Below the pieces are notes generated by a model. It was given only the letters and a program-made list of their open reading frames with translations. It was not told the DNA's origin and ran no database searches. Position numbers and translations under genes: made by a program. From NCBI GenBank assembly GCA_947588745.1, contig CANPYW010000005.1, positions 32,331-96,330 on the forward strand: a stretch of DNA of 64,000 nt. The letters run 5' to 3'. Within the stretch, counting starts at the first letter, position 1. Each line of letters opens with the position of its first letter. This stretch comes from Candidatus Gastranaerophilales bacterium. Its GTDB lineage: Bacteria > Cyanobacteriota > Vampirovibrionia > Gastranaerophilales > Gastranaerophilaceae. Positions 45,060 through 53,664 of this stretch are shown here, in pieces.

Positions 45060-46398
45060 TTTGAGCAGCATTTAAAACAGGATCAATAGCTGGAGAATAC
45101 GGTGGAGAATATGGTAAATCCATATTGATAAGCGACTCCAGCTTTGTTTTACTTAATATAGCGGGAATAATTGTGTTAATACGTTGATTAACTTCACCTT
45201 CACCTATTCCCTGAATACCTAAAATAGTATTGGAATTTTTATCGGCGATAAGTTTTAGGGTCATAGTACCCGTTTCGGGCATATATCCCGCTTTATCCCG
45301 TTTTGTAACAATAGCATATTCGGGCTGAAAACCGAATTTTAAGGCATCCGCATAACTTATCCCTATAATGGATATGGTAAAATCAAAATACTTTGTAATT
45401 GTGGAATTTAAAATTCCGTCAAACAGGCAATGTCCGCCGGCTATGTTAATGGCGGCACAGCGTCCTTCTTTATTGGCGGTAGACCCCATAGGAACCCAGG
45501 TATACTTGTTGGTAACCAAATTAAAATTATCGGTACAATCACCAACGGCATAAACATCGTATTTGGAAGTTCTTAAAGTTTTATCAACCTTAATACTGTT
45601 ATTAATGCCAAGTTTTATATTGCTTCCCTCAAGGAAATCGGTATTGGGTCTGACTCCCGTACCTAAAACAACAAAGTCCGTTTCAATAACTTTGCCCGAG
45701 TCCGTAACAACTTTTGTAACTTCATTATTTTCATTACCTTCAAAACGGATAACCCTTTCGTTGGTAAGAATACTAACCTGCCCGGGATTACGCCCGATAA
45801 TATAATCGGTAATACGCTCGGCAAAATCTTCATCAAACATTTTTAAAATATGGGGATTTTTTTCAATGAGAGTGACGTGAAGATTATTATGAACAAAAGC
45901 CTCCAAAAGCTCAATGGAAATATAACCTCCGCCGAGCAGAACAGCCCTTTTTGACTGAAGCATTTTTTGTTTAATATTAATCCCGTCCTGAACCGTTCTT
46001 AAAGTAAAAATATTCTTGAGATGAAGATTATCGATATCGGGAATTAAAGGTTTAGCACCCGTTGCAATAACAAGTATATTATAATGAACGTCATATTTAT
46101 TATTTGAAGTCAGATCATGAATTGTGACAAATTGTTCTTCCGTATTTACCTTTAAACACTTTTGTTTTGTATGAACATGAATATTTTGTTTTTCAAAATC
46201 ATCGGGAGTTCTCAGAATAAGAGTTTCGTGATTTTTTATGACATCTTCAATATAGTAAGGAAGCCCGCAAGCGGAATAAGATATAATATCCTCCTGCGTA
46301 TATAAATCAATTTGAACATCAGGTCTTTCCCTGCGAAGTTTTGCGGCAGTTTTGGGGCCTGCAGCACCTCCGCCTATTATAACTATTTTTTCCGGCAT
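45034..46398 (-). CDS. FAD-dependent NADH oxidase / CoA-disulfide reductase family protein
   Basis: A 454-residue flavoprotein with GGGAAGPKTAAKLRR (FAD), SACGLPYY with the single redox Cys43 of the NOX/CoADR family, LLGGGYISIELLEA (NAD(P)H), and TSKYDVYAVGDC. Possible activities are NADH oxidase, CoA-disulfide or polysulfide reductase; the sequence does not decide. The C-terminal dimerisation domain is present and there is no rhodanese fusion. It is followed downstream only by convergent ctpA. Confidence 0.9.
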   Translation of the reverse strand: MPEKIVIIGGGAAGPKTAAKLRRERPDVQIDLYTQEDIISYSACGLPYYIEDVIKNHETLILRTPDDFEKQNIHVHTKQKCLKVNTEEQFVTIHDLTSNNKYDVHYNILVIATGAKPLIPDIDNLHLKNIFTLRTVQDGINIKQKMLQSKRAVLLGGGYISIELLEAFVHNNLHVTLIEKNPHILKMFDEDFAERITDYIIGRNPGQVSILTNERVIRFEGNENNEVTKVVTDSGKVIETDFVVLGTGVRPNTDFLEGSNIKLGINNSIKVDKTLRTSKYDVYAVGDCTDNFNLVTNKYTWVPMGSTANKEGRCAAINIAGGHCLFDGILNSTITKYFDFTISIIGISYADALKFGFQPEYAIVTKRDKAGYMPETGTMTLKLIADKNSNTILGIQGIGEGEVNQRINTIIPAILSKTKLESLINMDLPYSPPYSPAIDPVLNAAQIIYQKING

Positions 46399-46407
46399 AT
46401 TTTCCTC

Positions 46408-46647
46408 TTAAAAAATCATTTTTTGCAGTTCTATTCCGCTGATTTCAATAAGTTCGTTTTCCAAATCAATACAAGATTTTTCATCATCTATTTGCAAAAG
46501 AACAATACCGAAATTCACACAGAATATGGAAGTATTATTAATTCCGACACGCATTTTGATAATGCAATTAAATTTCGTCAGAATTTTTTGAAATTCAATC
46601 GCATTATCAACTTTGTCGGCAAGTTTAATCCCTAAAATCACAGTCAT
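46408..46647 (-). CDS. TM1266-like iron-only hydrogenase system putative regulator
   Basis: A 79-residue ACT/ferredoxin-like small protein. The pattern GIKLADKVDNAIEFQKIL, then IIKMRVGI, GIVLLQIDDE and a closing ISGIELQKMIF matches the family named after Thermotoga TM1266, which is found with [FeFe]-hydrogenase genes. Its function is only putative. It fits with hydE at 15.2 kb. It starts four bases after hsp20 and ends ten before the flavoprotein ATG, so these three genes form one unit. Confidence 0.75.
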   Translation of the reverse strand: MTVILGIKLADKVDNAIEFQKILTKFNCIIKMRVGINNTSIFCVNFGIVLLQIDDEKSCIDLENELIEISGIELQKMIF

Positions 46648-46651
46648 AAGA

Positions 46652-47110
46652 TTAATCTTTTATTTCAAGCTTTTTAGTTTCCTTATCATCCGTATGTAAT
46701 TTTGGCAGTTTAAGCACCAAAATTCCTTTTTTTAAATCGGCAGTCGATTTTTCAATATCTATTTCATAAGGGAAATACAAAGTTCTTGAGTAATTTCCGT
46801 ATCTGAATTCCGATTTATGATATTTATGTTTATTATTTTCTTCATTCTCATAAGATTTATTTGCCTCTATTTTTACATAAGATTTATTAATATCAATATT
46901 AATATCCTCTTTATTAACTCCCGGCAATTCGACTTTTAAAACAAAACTGTCATCATACTCTTTAACGTCAACAGGCATTGCCATACCGTTTAATTCTTTA
47001 TGAAATATATATTCGGGGAATATATTATCAAAACTTTTTTGTAAAATCGCATTGATATCATCGTTTAACGTATTTAAAAAAGTGTCCGGTTTTTTAATTA
47101 AATATTTCAT
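46652..47110 (-). CDS. Small heat shock protein, Hsp20 family
   Basis: A 152-residue ATP-independent holdase chaperone. The alpha-crystallin domain spans about residues 46-145 with VELPGVNKEDINIDINKSY and the ADLKKGILVLKLPK closing motif. The N-terminal arm resembles other Hsp20s. AGGAG precedes the ATG. A perfect 11-base hairpin lies 20 bases upstream of the start. Confidence 0.95.
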   Translation of the reverse strand: MKYLIKKPDTFLNTLNDDINAILQKSFDNIFPEYIFHKELNGMAMPVDVKEYDDSFVLKVELPGVNKEDINIDINKSYVKIEANKSYENEENNKHKYHKSEFRYGNYSRTLYFPYEIDIEKSTADLKKGILVLKLPKLHTDDKETKKLEIKD

Positions 47111-47129
47111 ATTATTCTCCTATACAAAA

Positions 47130-47157
47130 AATACGGATAAATAAAATTATCCGTATT
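47130..47157 (-). terminator. Hairpin with T run in the hsp20 leader
   Basis: AATACGGATAA (47130-47140) and TTATCCGTATT (47147-47157), perfect 11-base arms and a six-base loop. On the minus strand TTTTTGTA follows, so it looks like a terminator of the two small genes at 47210-47817. It ends only ~10 bases before the hsp20 ribosome binding site, so it may also act in the hsp20 leader. Confidence 0.7.
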
Positions 47158-47209
47158 AATTCTTAAATAAAATAACAATAAAACCATTCACCAAACAGAT
47201 ACAAAAAAT

Positions 47210-47515
47210 TTAATCATCGGAACTAGCCGGAATATCTTTCATCTGTTTTTGTTTTAATTTATTTACAACACAATCAACTAAATATGAATATGATTTTTCA
47301 TCTTTTATTCGTTCGGGGAACTCTTTTTTTATAATACTTTCAACCATCGCTCTAATTTTCATATCCTCTTGAATAAACTTATTTTCAAGCATTAAGGAAT
47401 TTAAAAATTCATCTTTATAATTTAATTGTTGAGTTGCGGAAAAATTCAACCAGTCGATGTTCGGCTGAAAGTTTTTTAATTTTTTAACAAGCTTAAAATG
47501 TTTTAAATTGAACAT
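47210..47515 (-). CDS. Hypothetical protein, paralogue-like to its upstream neighbour
   Basis: A 101-residue basic, helical protein of unknown function. Its segment VESIIKKEFPERIKDEKSY followed by LVDCVVNKL resembles the upstream gene's IYKIINDEFPFFKNKDM and NLVLYSLVQKV. Its ATG lies inside the end of that gene (13-base overlap). It is followed by a terminator-like hairpin. Confidence 0.6.
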   Translation of the reverse strand: MFNLKHFKLVKKLKNFQPNIDWLNFSATQQLNYKDEFLNSLMLENKFIQEDMKIRAMVESIIKKEFPERIKDEKSYSYLVDCVVNKLKQKQMKDIPASSDD

Positions 47516-47817
47516 TTTATATTTATATCTCCATTTTTAAACGATATATCATTTATTTGTTTTATCTTTGCTTCTTTTATATATGATAAAACATTTTCCA
47601 TTGTTTGTATAGTGTTCACCTTTTGAACAAGCGAATATAAAACAAGATTACACAACATATCTTTATTCTTAAAAAATGGAAACTCATCATTTATAATTTT
47701 ATAAATTAAATCGGATAACTTTTTTAATTCGGTTGAATTTTCTTCAATCGGGTTAGAAGCAAAACTTATTAAGCCGTTTTCCGATTCTAATCTTACATTC
47801 CTGTTCATTTTTAACAT
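47503..47817 (-). CDS. Hypothetical protein, paralogue-like to its downstream neighbour
   Basis: A 104-residue protein of unknown function, sharing an (I)-x3-EFP-x8-LV pattern with the next gene. ATG 47817 is preferred over GTG 47823 because AAAGG sits eight bases upstream. No membrane segment or signal peptide. The 180 bases before it, up to the CHAP gene, show only AT-rich promoter-like sequence. Confidence 0.6.
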   Translation of the reverse strand: MLKMNRNVRLESENGLISFASNPIEENSTELKKLSDLIYKIINDEFPFFKNKDMLCNLVLYSLVQKVNTIQTMENVLSYIKEAKIKQINDISFKNGDINIKCSI

Positions 47818-47949
47818 GCTCACTGCCTTTTACTAATCACATATATAAAAATTTCATAAAATTACTCAATTTACTAATTATCACATTATCTTTACACTTT
47901 GTTACAAACTTTTCCAAAACAAATGAAAATCATAAAGAATATTTAAGTT

Positions 47950-47976
47950 TTGAAAAAAAATTCCGATATATAGAAT
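47950..47976 (+). promoter_or_regulatory. Predicted promoter of the CHAP-domain gene
   Basis: TTGAAA at 47950-47955 and TAGAAT at 47971-47976 with a 15-base spacer, slightly short of optimal. A GGGG ribosome binding site follows eight bases before the ATG at 47999. Confidence 0.45.
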
Positions 47977-47998
47977 AAAAGAAAAAGGGGTAAGATAA

Positions 47999-50677
47999 AT
48001 GGCTTGGTATGACAAATTCCTAAACGGCACTAAAGAAACTCAGAGTGTAAACAAAAGCGAGACATCAAAACAAACAAAACAGAAAGCAAACGAAGTACAA
48101 TCAGGTACTATATACGATAACATCGAGTATAATCAAGGTGCTAAAAGTTTAGATGCAAGCGAACAAGAATTTTTAGAAGCCTCAAAAAATTTTAACAAAT
48201 ACTCCGACTTTGATAATACACATTCTCGCCCCCCGCAGGATGTTAACACAAAGCCTGTTATGCCATCCCAAAATCTGAGAAATACAAATTCCGCAGGAAT
48301 AAAAAGTGCCGGAATAACCGGAAACGAAACCATATCGCAACTTCGTTCAAGTTTAAGCGATGCACAGGCTCAACTTAGTGAAGCCGAAGCACAAAAAGCA
48401 AATAATGATGCAATAAACGAAGCTCAAAAACAGGCTGATACAGATAAAACGGCTTATGATGAAGCCGTAGAACAAATGAAAAGCGACGATGAACAGGTAC
48501 AGGCACAAATTGACGATATTAAATCAAGAAAGAGCGAAAATGATAATGCAGTATCGGAACAAAAAACCCAAATATCGGATATAAATTCGGATATTTCGGA
48601 TAAAAAATCCCAAATAAGCGGAATTAATTCGGAATTGGGAGGACTTGTACAGCCCTCGCAAAGCAATTATATGACAACCGATGAAGAAGGTAATCAGATA
48701 GTTGATACATCGGCATACAATGCCGCAATGGCTCAATATCAAGCACAAAAATCCGCACTCGAAGAACAACTTTCCAAAGCTGAAAACGAATTAAACGATT
48801 TAGAAACTCAATTATCCGATGCCGAAACTCAATTGGATGATTTAGAGCAGCAGGGAAGTGAAATAGAGCAGGAATTAAGCGATTTAATACAATCCGAGGA
48901 CGGACAAAAAATCCAAAATCAACAACTGGTACAAGATGCGATGCAAAAATACAATGATTCGCAGCAAAATTTAACACAAACAACACAGCAACAAACGGTT
49001 GAACTTGATTCTAACATAGCTCAATTACAATCAAATATAGATGAATATAATAATGCTATTCAGCAAAAAGAAGCTGAAGAAGCTCAAAAAACTTCTCAAA
49101 CAATGCAGGACAATACGGAAGAAGGTGCTTTAGACCCTCTGACATTACAAGTCGGAGATGAAGAATATACCCTTTTAGATGCAGGAGTAAATGAGAATAC
49201 ATTTGATTCCACAGATGATTTTCTTGCCGATAAAAGTTTGGATGAAGCAATAGAAGATATTCCGGGCAACCACGATTACGTACTTTCATTTGAAGAACTG
49301 GAAGCGGCAGGAATAAACGTAATTGATTCGGACGGTGAAATAAAAGGCATAGGCGAAATAAGAAGCGAAATTGCCTCCGAACTTGATATCGAGTCATCGG
49401 AAGTATCAAATATCGGAATATCAATAAATCAAGATATGATTGACAAATATAATAATCAGGAAAATCAAGATTTAACAATAGTTGATACTTCTAAAAAAGA
49501 TGAAGCGGGTAATTTTAAAGAAGTAGACGGAATAGAAGCAACATCAACATTTGAAGATGCCGATAAACTTCGTGAACAATACAACCTGCCCGAAAGTTCA
49601 AGCATAAAATCGGCAAAAGATGCCGCACATTTTTTAAGTAAAGAAGTAACCGAGGATACGGAAACTTTACTTTCCGATGCAAGAAAACTCTTACACCCCG
49701 AAGAATATTCACAGGAAGAAATAAAAGCGGCAGCGGAAGAAATAAATGAAACAGCCCCAAAACTGAAATCCGAAAATAAAGAAAAGGAAGTTAACCCTAA
49801 CGAATTCGGTGCAGGTAAAGCGGATGACAATACGAGTGCAACAATGGAAAAACTGGTAAAATTATCAAATGCACTGCAAAAACTCGACCCCGATAATGCG
49901 GAATCAAAAAAAGAAATAAAATCTTTAATGCTGGATACGGTTAAAACGTTTAACATTGAAAACGGAGTTTCGCCCGTTGTAGCAAATGCAATATCCATGG
50001 CATACGGCGAAATAGGCGTGGGCGAAGACTATATTGCAGCAGAAGTACAAGGCGGCATGGAAATTCCGATATATGACGAAGCAGGTAATTTGCAGCCGCT
50101 TGACAAAAGCAAAGGCGGTATCAAAGCAAATACCGGAGCCATGGAGAAATACGGCGGCAAACAAGGTGATGCTTGGTGCGTAAAATTCTTATCCTGGTTA
50201 TACGGTGCAGGTCAGGGCGTTAATTTTTCCGACACATTTAAATATGATAATGCGGATATAGCGGTAAGAGCCATCAGACAAGAAGCAGCCGATAAGAATG
50301 TATACAGTCCTGTTTCACATGAAGCTAATGAAATAAATAATAATTATGAACCTGTTCCTGGCGATATAATGGTGCTTGAAAACAATAATGCTTCACATGT
50401 TGCAATGGTTATAAACAGTGATGACGAGTACATATACACAATTGAAGGCAATGCGGATAACGAAGTAAGAGCAAAAAAATATTCCAAAACAGGCGAAAAG
50501 TATAATGATGTATCGGGATACATAAGAATGAACGAATTATACGGAAGCAGTGCAACACCTATTAATATAGACTATCTTGCAAAAAATTTGGATGAAAACA
50601 TCGCACATTCCGATACCGCAACACAAGAAGAAAAAGAAGCTTTTCTTTTGGCGAAAACACACGAAGGTACAATATAA
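47999..50677 (+). CDS. Large coiled-coil protein with C-terminal CHAP (cysteine peptidase/amidase) domain
   Basis: An 892-residue protein. Residues about 108-375 are long Gln/Asp/Glu-rich coiled coil. A central region (about 380-480) is acidic, 480-620 is Lys/Glu-rich, and the C terminus holds a CHAP domain of the NlpC/P60-like superfamily: Cys727 in AWCVKFLSW, His800 in ASHVAMVI, and the E-G-N818 motif. CHAP domains cut peptidoglycan amide bonds. There is no Sec signal peptide (MAWYDKFLNG) or membrane helix, so export must be non-Sec or the protein is released by lysis. A terminator follows at 50684. Confidence 0.83.
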   Translation: MAWYDKFLNGTKETQSVNKSETSKQTKQKANEVQSGTIYDNIEYNQGAKSLDASEQEFLEASKNFNKYSDFDNTHSRPPQDVNTKPVMPSQNLRNTNSAGIKSAGITGNETISQLRSSLSDAQAQLSEAEAQKANNDAINEAQKQADTDKTAYDEAVEQMKSDDEQVQAQIDDIKSRKSENDNAVSEQKTQISDINSDISDKKSQISGINSELGGLVQPSQSNYMTTDEEGNQIVDTSAYNAAMAQYQAQKSALEEQLSKAENELNDLETQLSDAETQLDDLEQQGSEIEQELSDLIQSEDGQKIQNQQLVQDAMQKYNDSQQNLTQTTQQQTVELDSNIAQLQSNIDEYNNAIQQKEAEEAQKTSQTMQDNTEEGALDPLTLQVGDEEYTLLDAGVNENTFDSTDDFLADKSLDEAIEDIPGNHDYVLSFEELEAAGINVIDSDGEIKGIGEIRSEIASELDIESSEVSNIGISINQDMIDKYNNQENQDLTIVDTSKKDEAGNFKEVDGIEATSTFEDADKLREQYNLPESSSIKSAKDAAHFLSKEVTEDTETLLSDARKLLHPEEYSQEEIKAAAEEINETAPKLKSENKEKEVNPNEFGAGKADDNTSATMEKLVKLSNALQKLDPDNAESKKEIKSLMLDTVKTFNIENGVSPVVANAISMAYGEIGVGEDYIAAEVQGGMEIPIYDEAGNLQPLDKSKGGIKANTGAMEKYGGKQGDAWCVKFLSWLYGAGQGVNFSDTFKYDNADIAVRAIRQEAADKNVYSPVSHEANEINNNYEPVPGDIMVLENNNASHVAMVINSDDEYIYTIEGNADNEVRAKKYSKTGEKYNDVSGYIRMNELYGSSATPINIDYLAKNLDENIAHSDTATQEEKEAFLLAKTHEGTI

Positions 50678-50683
50678 CGGATA

Positions 50684-50724
50684 AAAACGGCATTGTTACT
50701 GTTTCGTTACAATACCGTTTTTTA
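50684..50724 (+). terminator. Terminator of the CHAP-domain gene
   Basis: AAAACGG (50684-50690) pairs with CCGTTTT (50715-50721), with ATTGT/ACAAT pairing inside, followed by a short T run. It separates the CHAP gene from the helical-repeat gene. Confidence 0.65.
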
Positions 50725-50811
50725 ACTAAAGTTAATACAAAAAATTTCGATATAAAAAATATATTCGGTAAATGTAAAAGGAGTATGCTTTTAAGCATAT
50801 AGAAGGTGTTT

Positions 50812-52680
50812 ATGTCTGATTTTTCAATTAAGAGCAGAGATTTTTATCAACAAAGTGAATCGGAAAATATTCAAAATCAATCCGAGTATTCAAAAATGAA
50901 ATCAGAATATAAGGAGTTTCAAGAAAAATCAAAAAAATCAGATTTTTATAATTCTCCGGTATATCTGGATAAACAGCTTGAAATGCTGGAAAAACTTGAA
51001 GCACTTGCAATAAAAGACGGACTTGAGGATGAACTTGAAAGTATACAAAAAGAAAAAGAAAGTTTGACTCAAGCAGCCAAACAAAATTCAGAAAAGCAGG
51101 ATCTACCGGGTAATAACTATTACATGCCTGTTAACATTCAACCGCAGAGGCAGGAAAGTACACATACAATAGAAGAAGTTGAATCACTTTTTGAAGATAA
51201 AGAAAAAGTAAATTTGGAAAATTTAATAAAATACTGCTATACAACAAAAGGAATAACCAATAACAATTTTCAAGCAATATCAATTTTGGCGTCAGTCAAA
51301 ACATCCCCTCAAACAATTTTACAAATAATAGACAAAATATCATCAAACAATAAAAACGAGAAAGATGTAAATACGCAAACATTCAAACACCTTGCCGATT
51401 TAAAACGGAAAGGTTGCAATGATGAGGAACTGTTAATATTTTCAAAGCTTCTTAATCGGGATTTTGAAGATACCGAGCTGATAAAAAACTCAATTTTAAG
51501 AATGAAAAAAGCGGATATTTCGGCTGAAACAATTGTGAAGTTAATTGAAATATTATCCGTTAATAATGAAGAAACTAAACAAGAAAGTATCAATGAAAAT
51601 GATGTAAATGCGATTATAAGCATAAAAAGGAATTTAGCTTTAACAAGAAACAACGAAAGAAACGAACGTAATAATCCGATTAATCAACTCGGGGTTGTTA
51701 AATTTGACATGAGCGAAAACAATCGTGTCATAATGAAAAACAATGAAATTATTTATGTTTCGCCCACAGAGGGTGAAAGTTTTCACAGTGCGACTGAAGA
51801 ATATAATAAACTAATTAAAGAAGCGGAAGAAAACTTAATTATAGACTTAGTAAAGGAATTTAAAAGCCAAAACAGAGAAATTACTCCGAACCACATAAGA
51901 ACAATTGCCGTATTAAGAAAAAACGGAATTACATATCCGCAGATACAGGAAATGCTGAACTATTGTATTGATGATGACGGAAAAATCAATACCAATAAAC
52001 TGGCGGCAATATCACAATTAAAAAAATCAGGTGCATTGGGTACAGACATAATAACAATACTAAATGCGTGCAGAATTAATGATGATAAGACTTTTAACCC
52101 CGATGATATACAAACAGCGTGTGATTTAACTTCAGCGATAATCGGTGGAAATGAAGTTGTAACATTATTACAAGACGTCAAAAATAATCCTGAAGCAAAA
52201 GAATTTTTTATCAATTTTTCACCGTTTTTTCAGGATAAATCAAATTTGTTGAGATTAAAAGAATTAATAAAAGATGAAAACAGTAAAATTGATAACAATA
52301 AAATGGATATCATATATAATTTAGAACAAAATTTATTTGAACGAGAAGGATATACAATAAATGAAACAGAATTTTTAAAAATATCCGAAGAAATAATATC
52401 CGAAGCTCAAAATGAAGGTGAATATACCGTAAGTGACGATGCGGCAGGTATATGTGCAATTATGTGTCGAAACAGAATGAGCATTGAGGATATAAAACAT
52501 GGTCTACAAATATGTAAAGACAATAACGGAAATATTGATGAAGATTTAGCAGAAATCTTATGGGATTTATGTTTAAATGATGCGGATATAAACGAAATAA
52601 CTCAAACAATAAGCCAATGCAAAGATGAATATAACAATATTAACAAAGAATATGTAAAATCAATTCTAAATAAATTCTAA
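50812..52680 (+). CDS. Helical-repeat protein with Asp/Asn-rich loops
   Basis: A 622-residue protein of unknown function. The N-terminal ~110 residues are polar and coiled coil. The rest is built of repeated ~38-40-residue helical pairs with the pattern (A)-I-x2-L-x3-G-x5-I-x2-L-x2-C-x-D/N-D/N-x-G/T-x-I/F, seen clearly in LRKNGITYPQIQEMLNYC, LKKSGALGTDIITILNAC and MCRNRMSIEDIKHGLQIC. At least seven units seem present, suggesting a solenoid. There is no signal peptide or membrane helix. ATG 50812 is chosen (AAGGT six bases upstream) over an in-frame GTG two codons before. Confidence 0.75.
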   Translation: MSDFSIKSRDFYQQSESENIQNQSEYSKMKSEYKEFQEKSKKSDFYNSPVYLDKQLEMLEKLEALAIKDGLEDELESIQKEKESLTQAAKQNSEKQDLPGNNYYMPVNIQPQRQESTHTIEEVESLFEDKEKVNLENLIKYCYTTKGITNNNFQAISILASVKTSPQTILQIIDKISSNNKNEKDVNTQTFKHLADLKRKGCNDEELLIFSKLLNRDFEDTELIKNSILRMKKADISAETIVKLIEILSVNNEETKQESINENDVNAIISIKRNLALTRNNERNERNNPINQLGVVKFDMSENNRVIMKNNEIIYVSPTEGESFHSATEEYNKLIKEAEENLIIDLVKEFKSQNREITPNHIRTIAVLRKNGITYPQIQEMLNYCIDDDGKINTNKLAAISQLKKSGALGTDIITILNACRINDDKTFNPDDIQTACDLTSAIIGGNEVVTLLQDVKNNPEAKEFFINFSPFFQDKSNLLRLKELIKDENSKIDNNKMDIIYNLEQNLFEREGYTINETEFLKISEEIISEAQNEGEYTVSDDAAGICAIMCRNRMSIEDIKHGLQICKDNNGNIDEDLAEILWDLCLNDADINEITQTISQCKDEYNNINKEYVKSILNKF

Positions 52681-52703
52681 ATACACATTTTCCTTACTAC
52701 ATA

Positions 52704-52729
52704 CTTTCCCTGTTTGCGGGGAGGGAAAG
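52704..52729. other. GC-rich hairpin between convergent genes
   Basis: CTTTCCC (52704-52710) and GGGAAAG (52723-52729), perfect seven-base arms with a 12-base G-rich loop. No T run follows on either strand, so ordinary intrinsic termination is doubtful. It fills the 65-base convergent gap. Confidence 0.4.
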
Positions 52730-52745
52730 CGTTATATCGAAAGAT

Positions 52746-53606
52746 TTAAACAAGATTATTTTCAGAAATCAAATCGGAAAAGGAAACGGGACTAAACCCC
52801 AATTTTTGAAGATTATCTCTAAAATTCGGGGTTTTAGTTATTAAAAACTCTCTATAATTATTCATTCTTGTTGAGGAAGATAATTCAGAAGGTAAATAAG
52901 GATGAAACAAAACCTCCGTAACGGAATTTTGATTATTAATTTTTTTTAATGCATTATATATTGATTCTTCATCCATATATCCGGTATATAAAACCCCTGA
53001 AATAAAATCATTTGAATAAATACCATCCGAATTTTTTAAATTACAATCGGTTAAATAATTAAGCAAAAGGTTTTTAATAACATTAATCGGAAATCTTTTA
53101 TTAAATATTTTGCTTTTTACGATATAAGGAAGCTCTCTTTGTGTCCGTATATACTTTATATTGTACTCTGCCGCCAATTTTAGAATTAAATTGAATATGG
53201 CAGGAATAGCATGAACATGAACATGTGAATCAATATGCGATACAGAATGTAATCTGAGTATTTTTTCTATTTGAACTCTAAATTCAATTTCAATCTGAGA
53301 AAGAAGGTCATGATTATTTTGATTAAAAAGGAAATAAAGGAACCCTTTATTGAACCTTCCGTCCGTATCGGAAATCAAATGCGGATTTGAAAGAGATTTA
53401 CCCTCAATAATATTGAAATGAAAACCTATATCAATATCGGGTATTTGAGGAATAACCTCATTCACAGCATTTTCAAAACCGTCCATATTTGCCATTAATC
53501 CTACGGATGTTATATTTTTAGAAAGACACCCTAATAAAACCGCATCATTATTTTCTTTGGAATAACCAAAATCATCCGCACTTATAATAACTCTTTTCAT
53601 TTGCAT
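52746..53606 (-). CDS. YdjC/ChbG-family carbohydrate deacetylase
   Basis: A 286-residue metal-dependent deacetylase of the YdjC superfamily, which includes chito-oligosaccharide deacetylase ChbG and hopanoid enzyme HpnK. Motifs: ISADDFGYSKENN (metal Asp), DIGFHFNIIEG, and SHIDSHVHVHAIP (His cluster). The substrate is unknown, but the divergent glycosyltransferase suggests a glycolipid or cell-surface glycan. An ATG two codons downstream (53600) is an equally good start. Confidence 0.9.
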   Translation of the reverse strand: MQMKRVIISADDFGYSKENNDAVLLGCLSKNITSVGLMANMDGFENAVNEVIPQIPDIDIGFHFNIIEGKSLSNPHLISDTDGRFNKGFLYFLFNQNNHDLLSQIEIEFRVQIEKILRLHSVSHIDSHVHVHAIPAIFNLILKLAAEYNIKYIRTQRELPYIVKSKIFNKRFPINVIKNLLLNYLTDCNLKNSDGIYSNDFISGVLYTGYMDEESIYNALKKINNQNSVTEVLFHPYLPSELSSSTRMNNYREFLITKTPNFRDNLQKLGFSPVSFSDLISENNLV

Positions 53607-53664
53607 ATTACTTTATTATATTTTATTATTTTAATATAGATTTTAACACAAAAGGATTTGAAGA

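Noticed and set aside
52704..52729. Intrinsic terminator after the helical-repeat gene
   Set aside because: The hairpin is perfect but no T run follows on either strand, so it is listed only as a hairpin.
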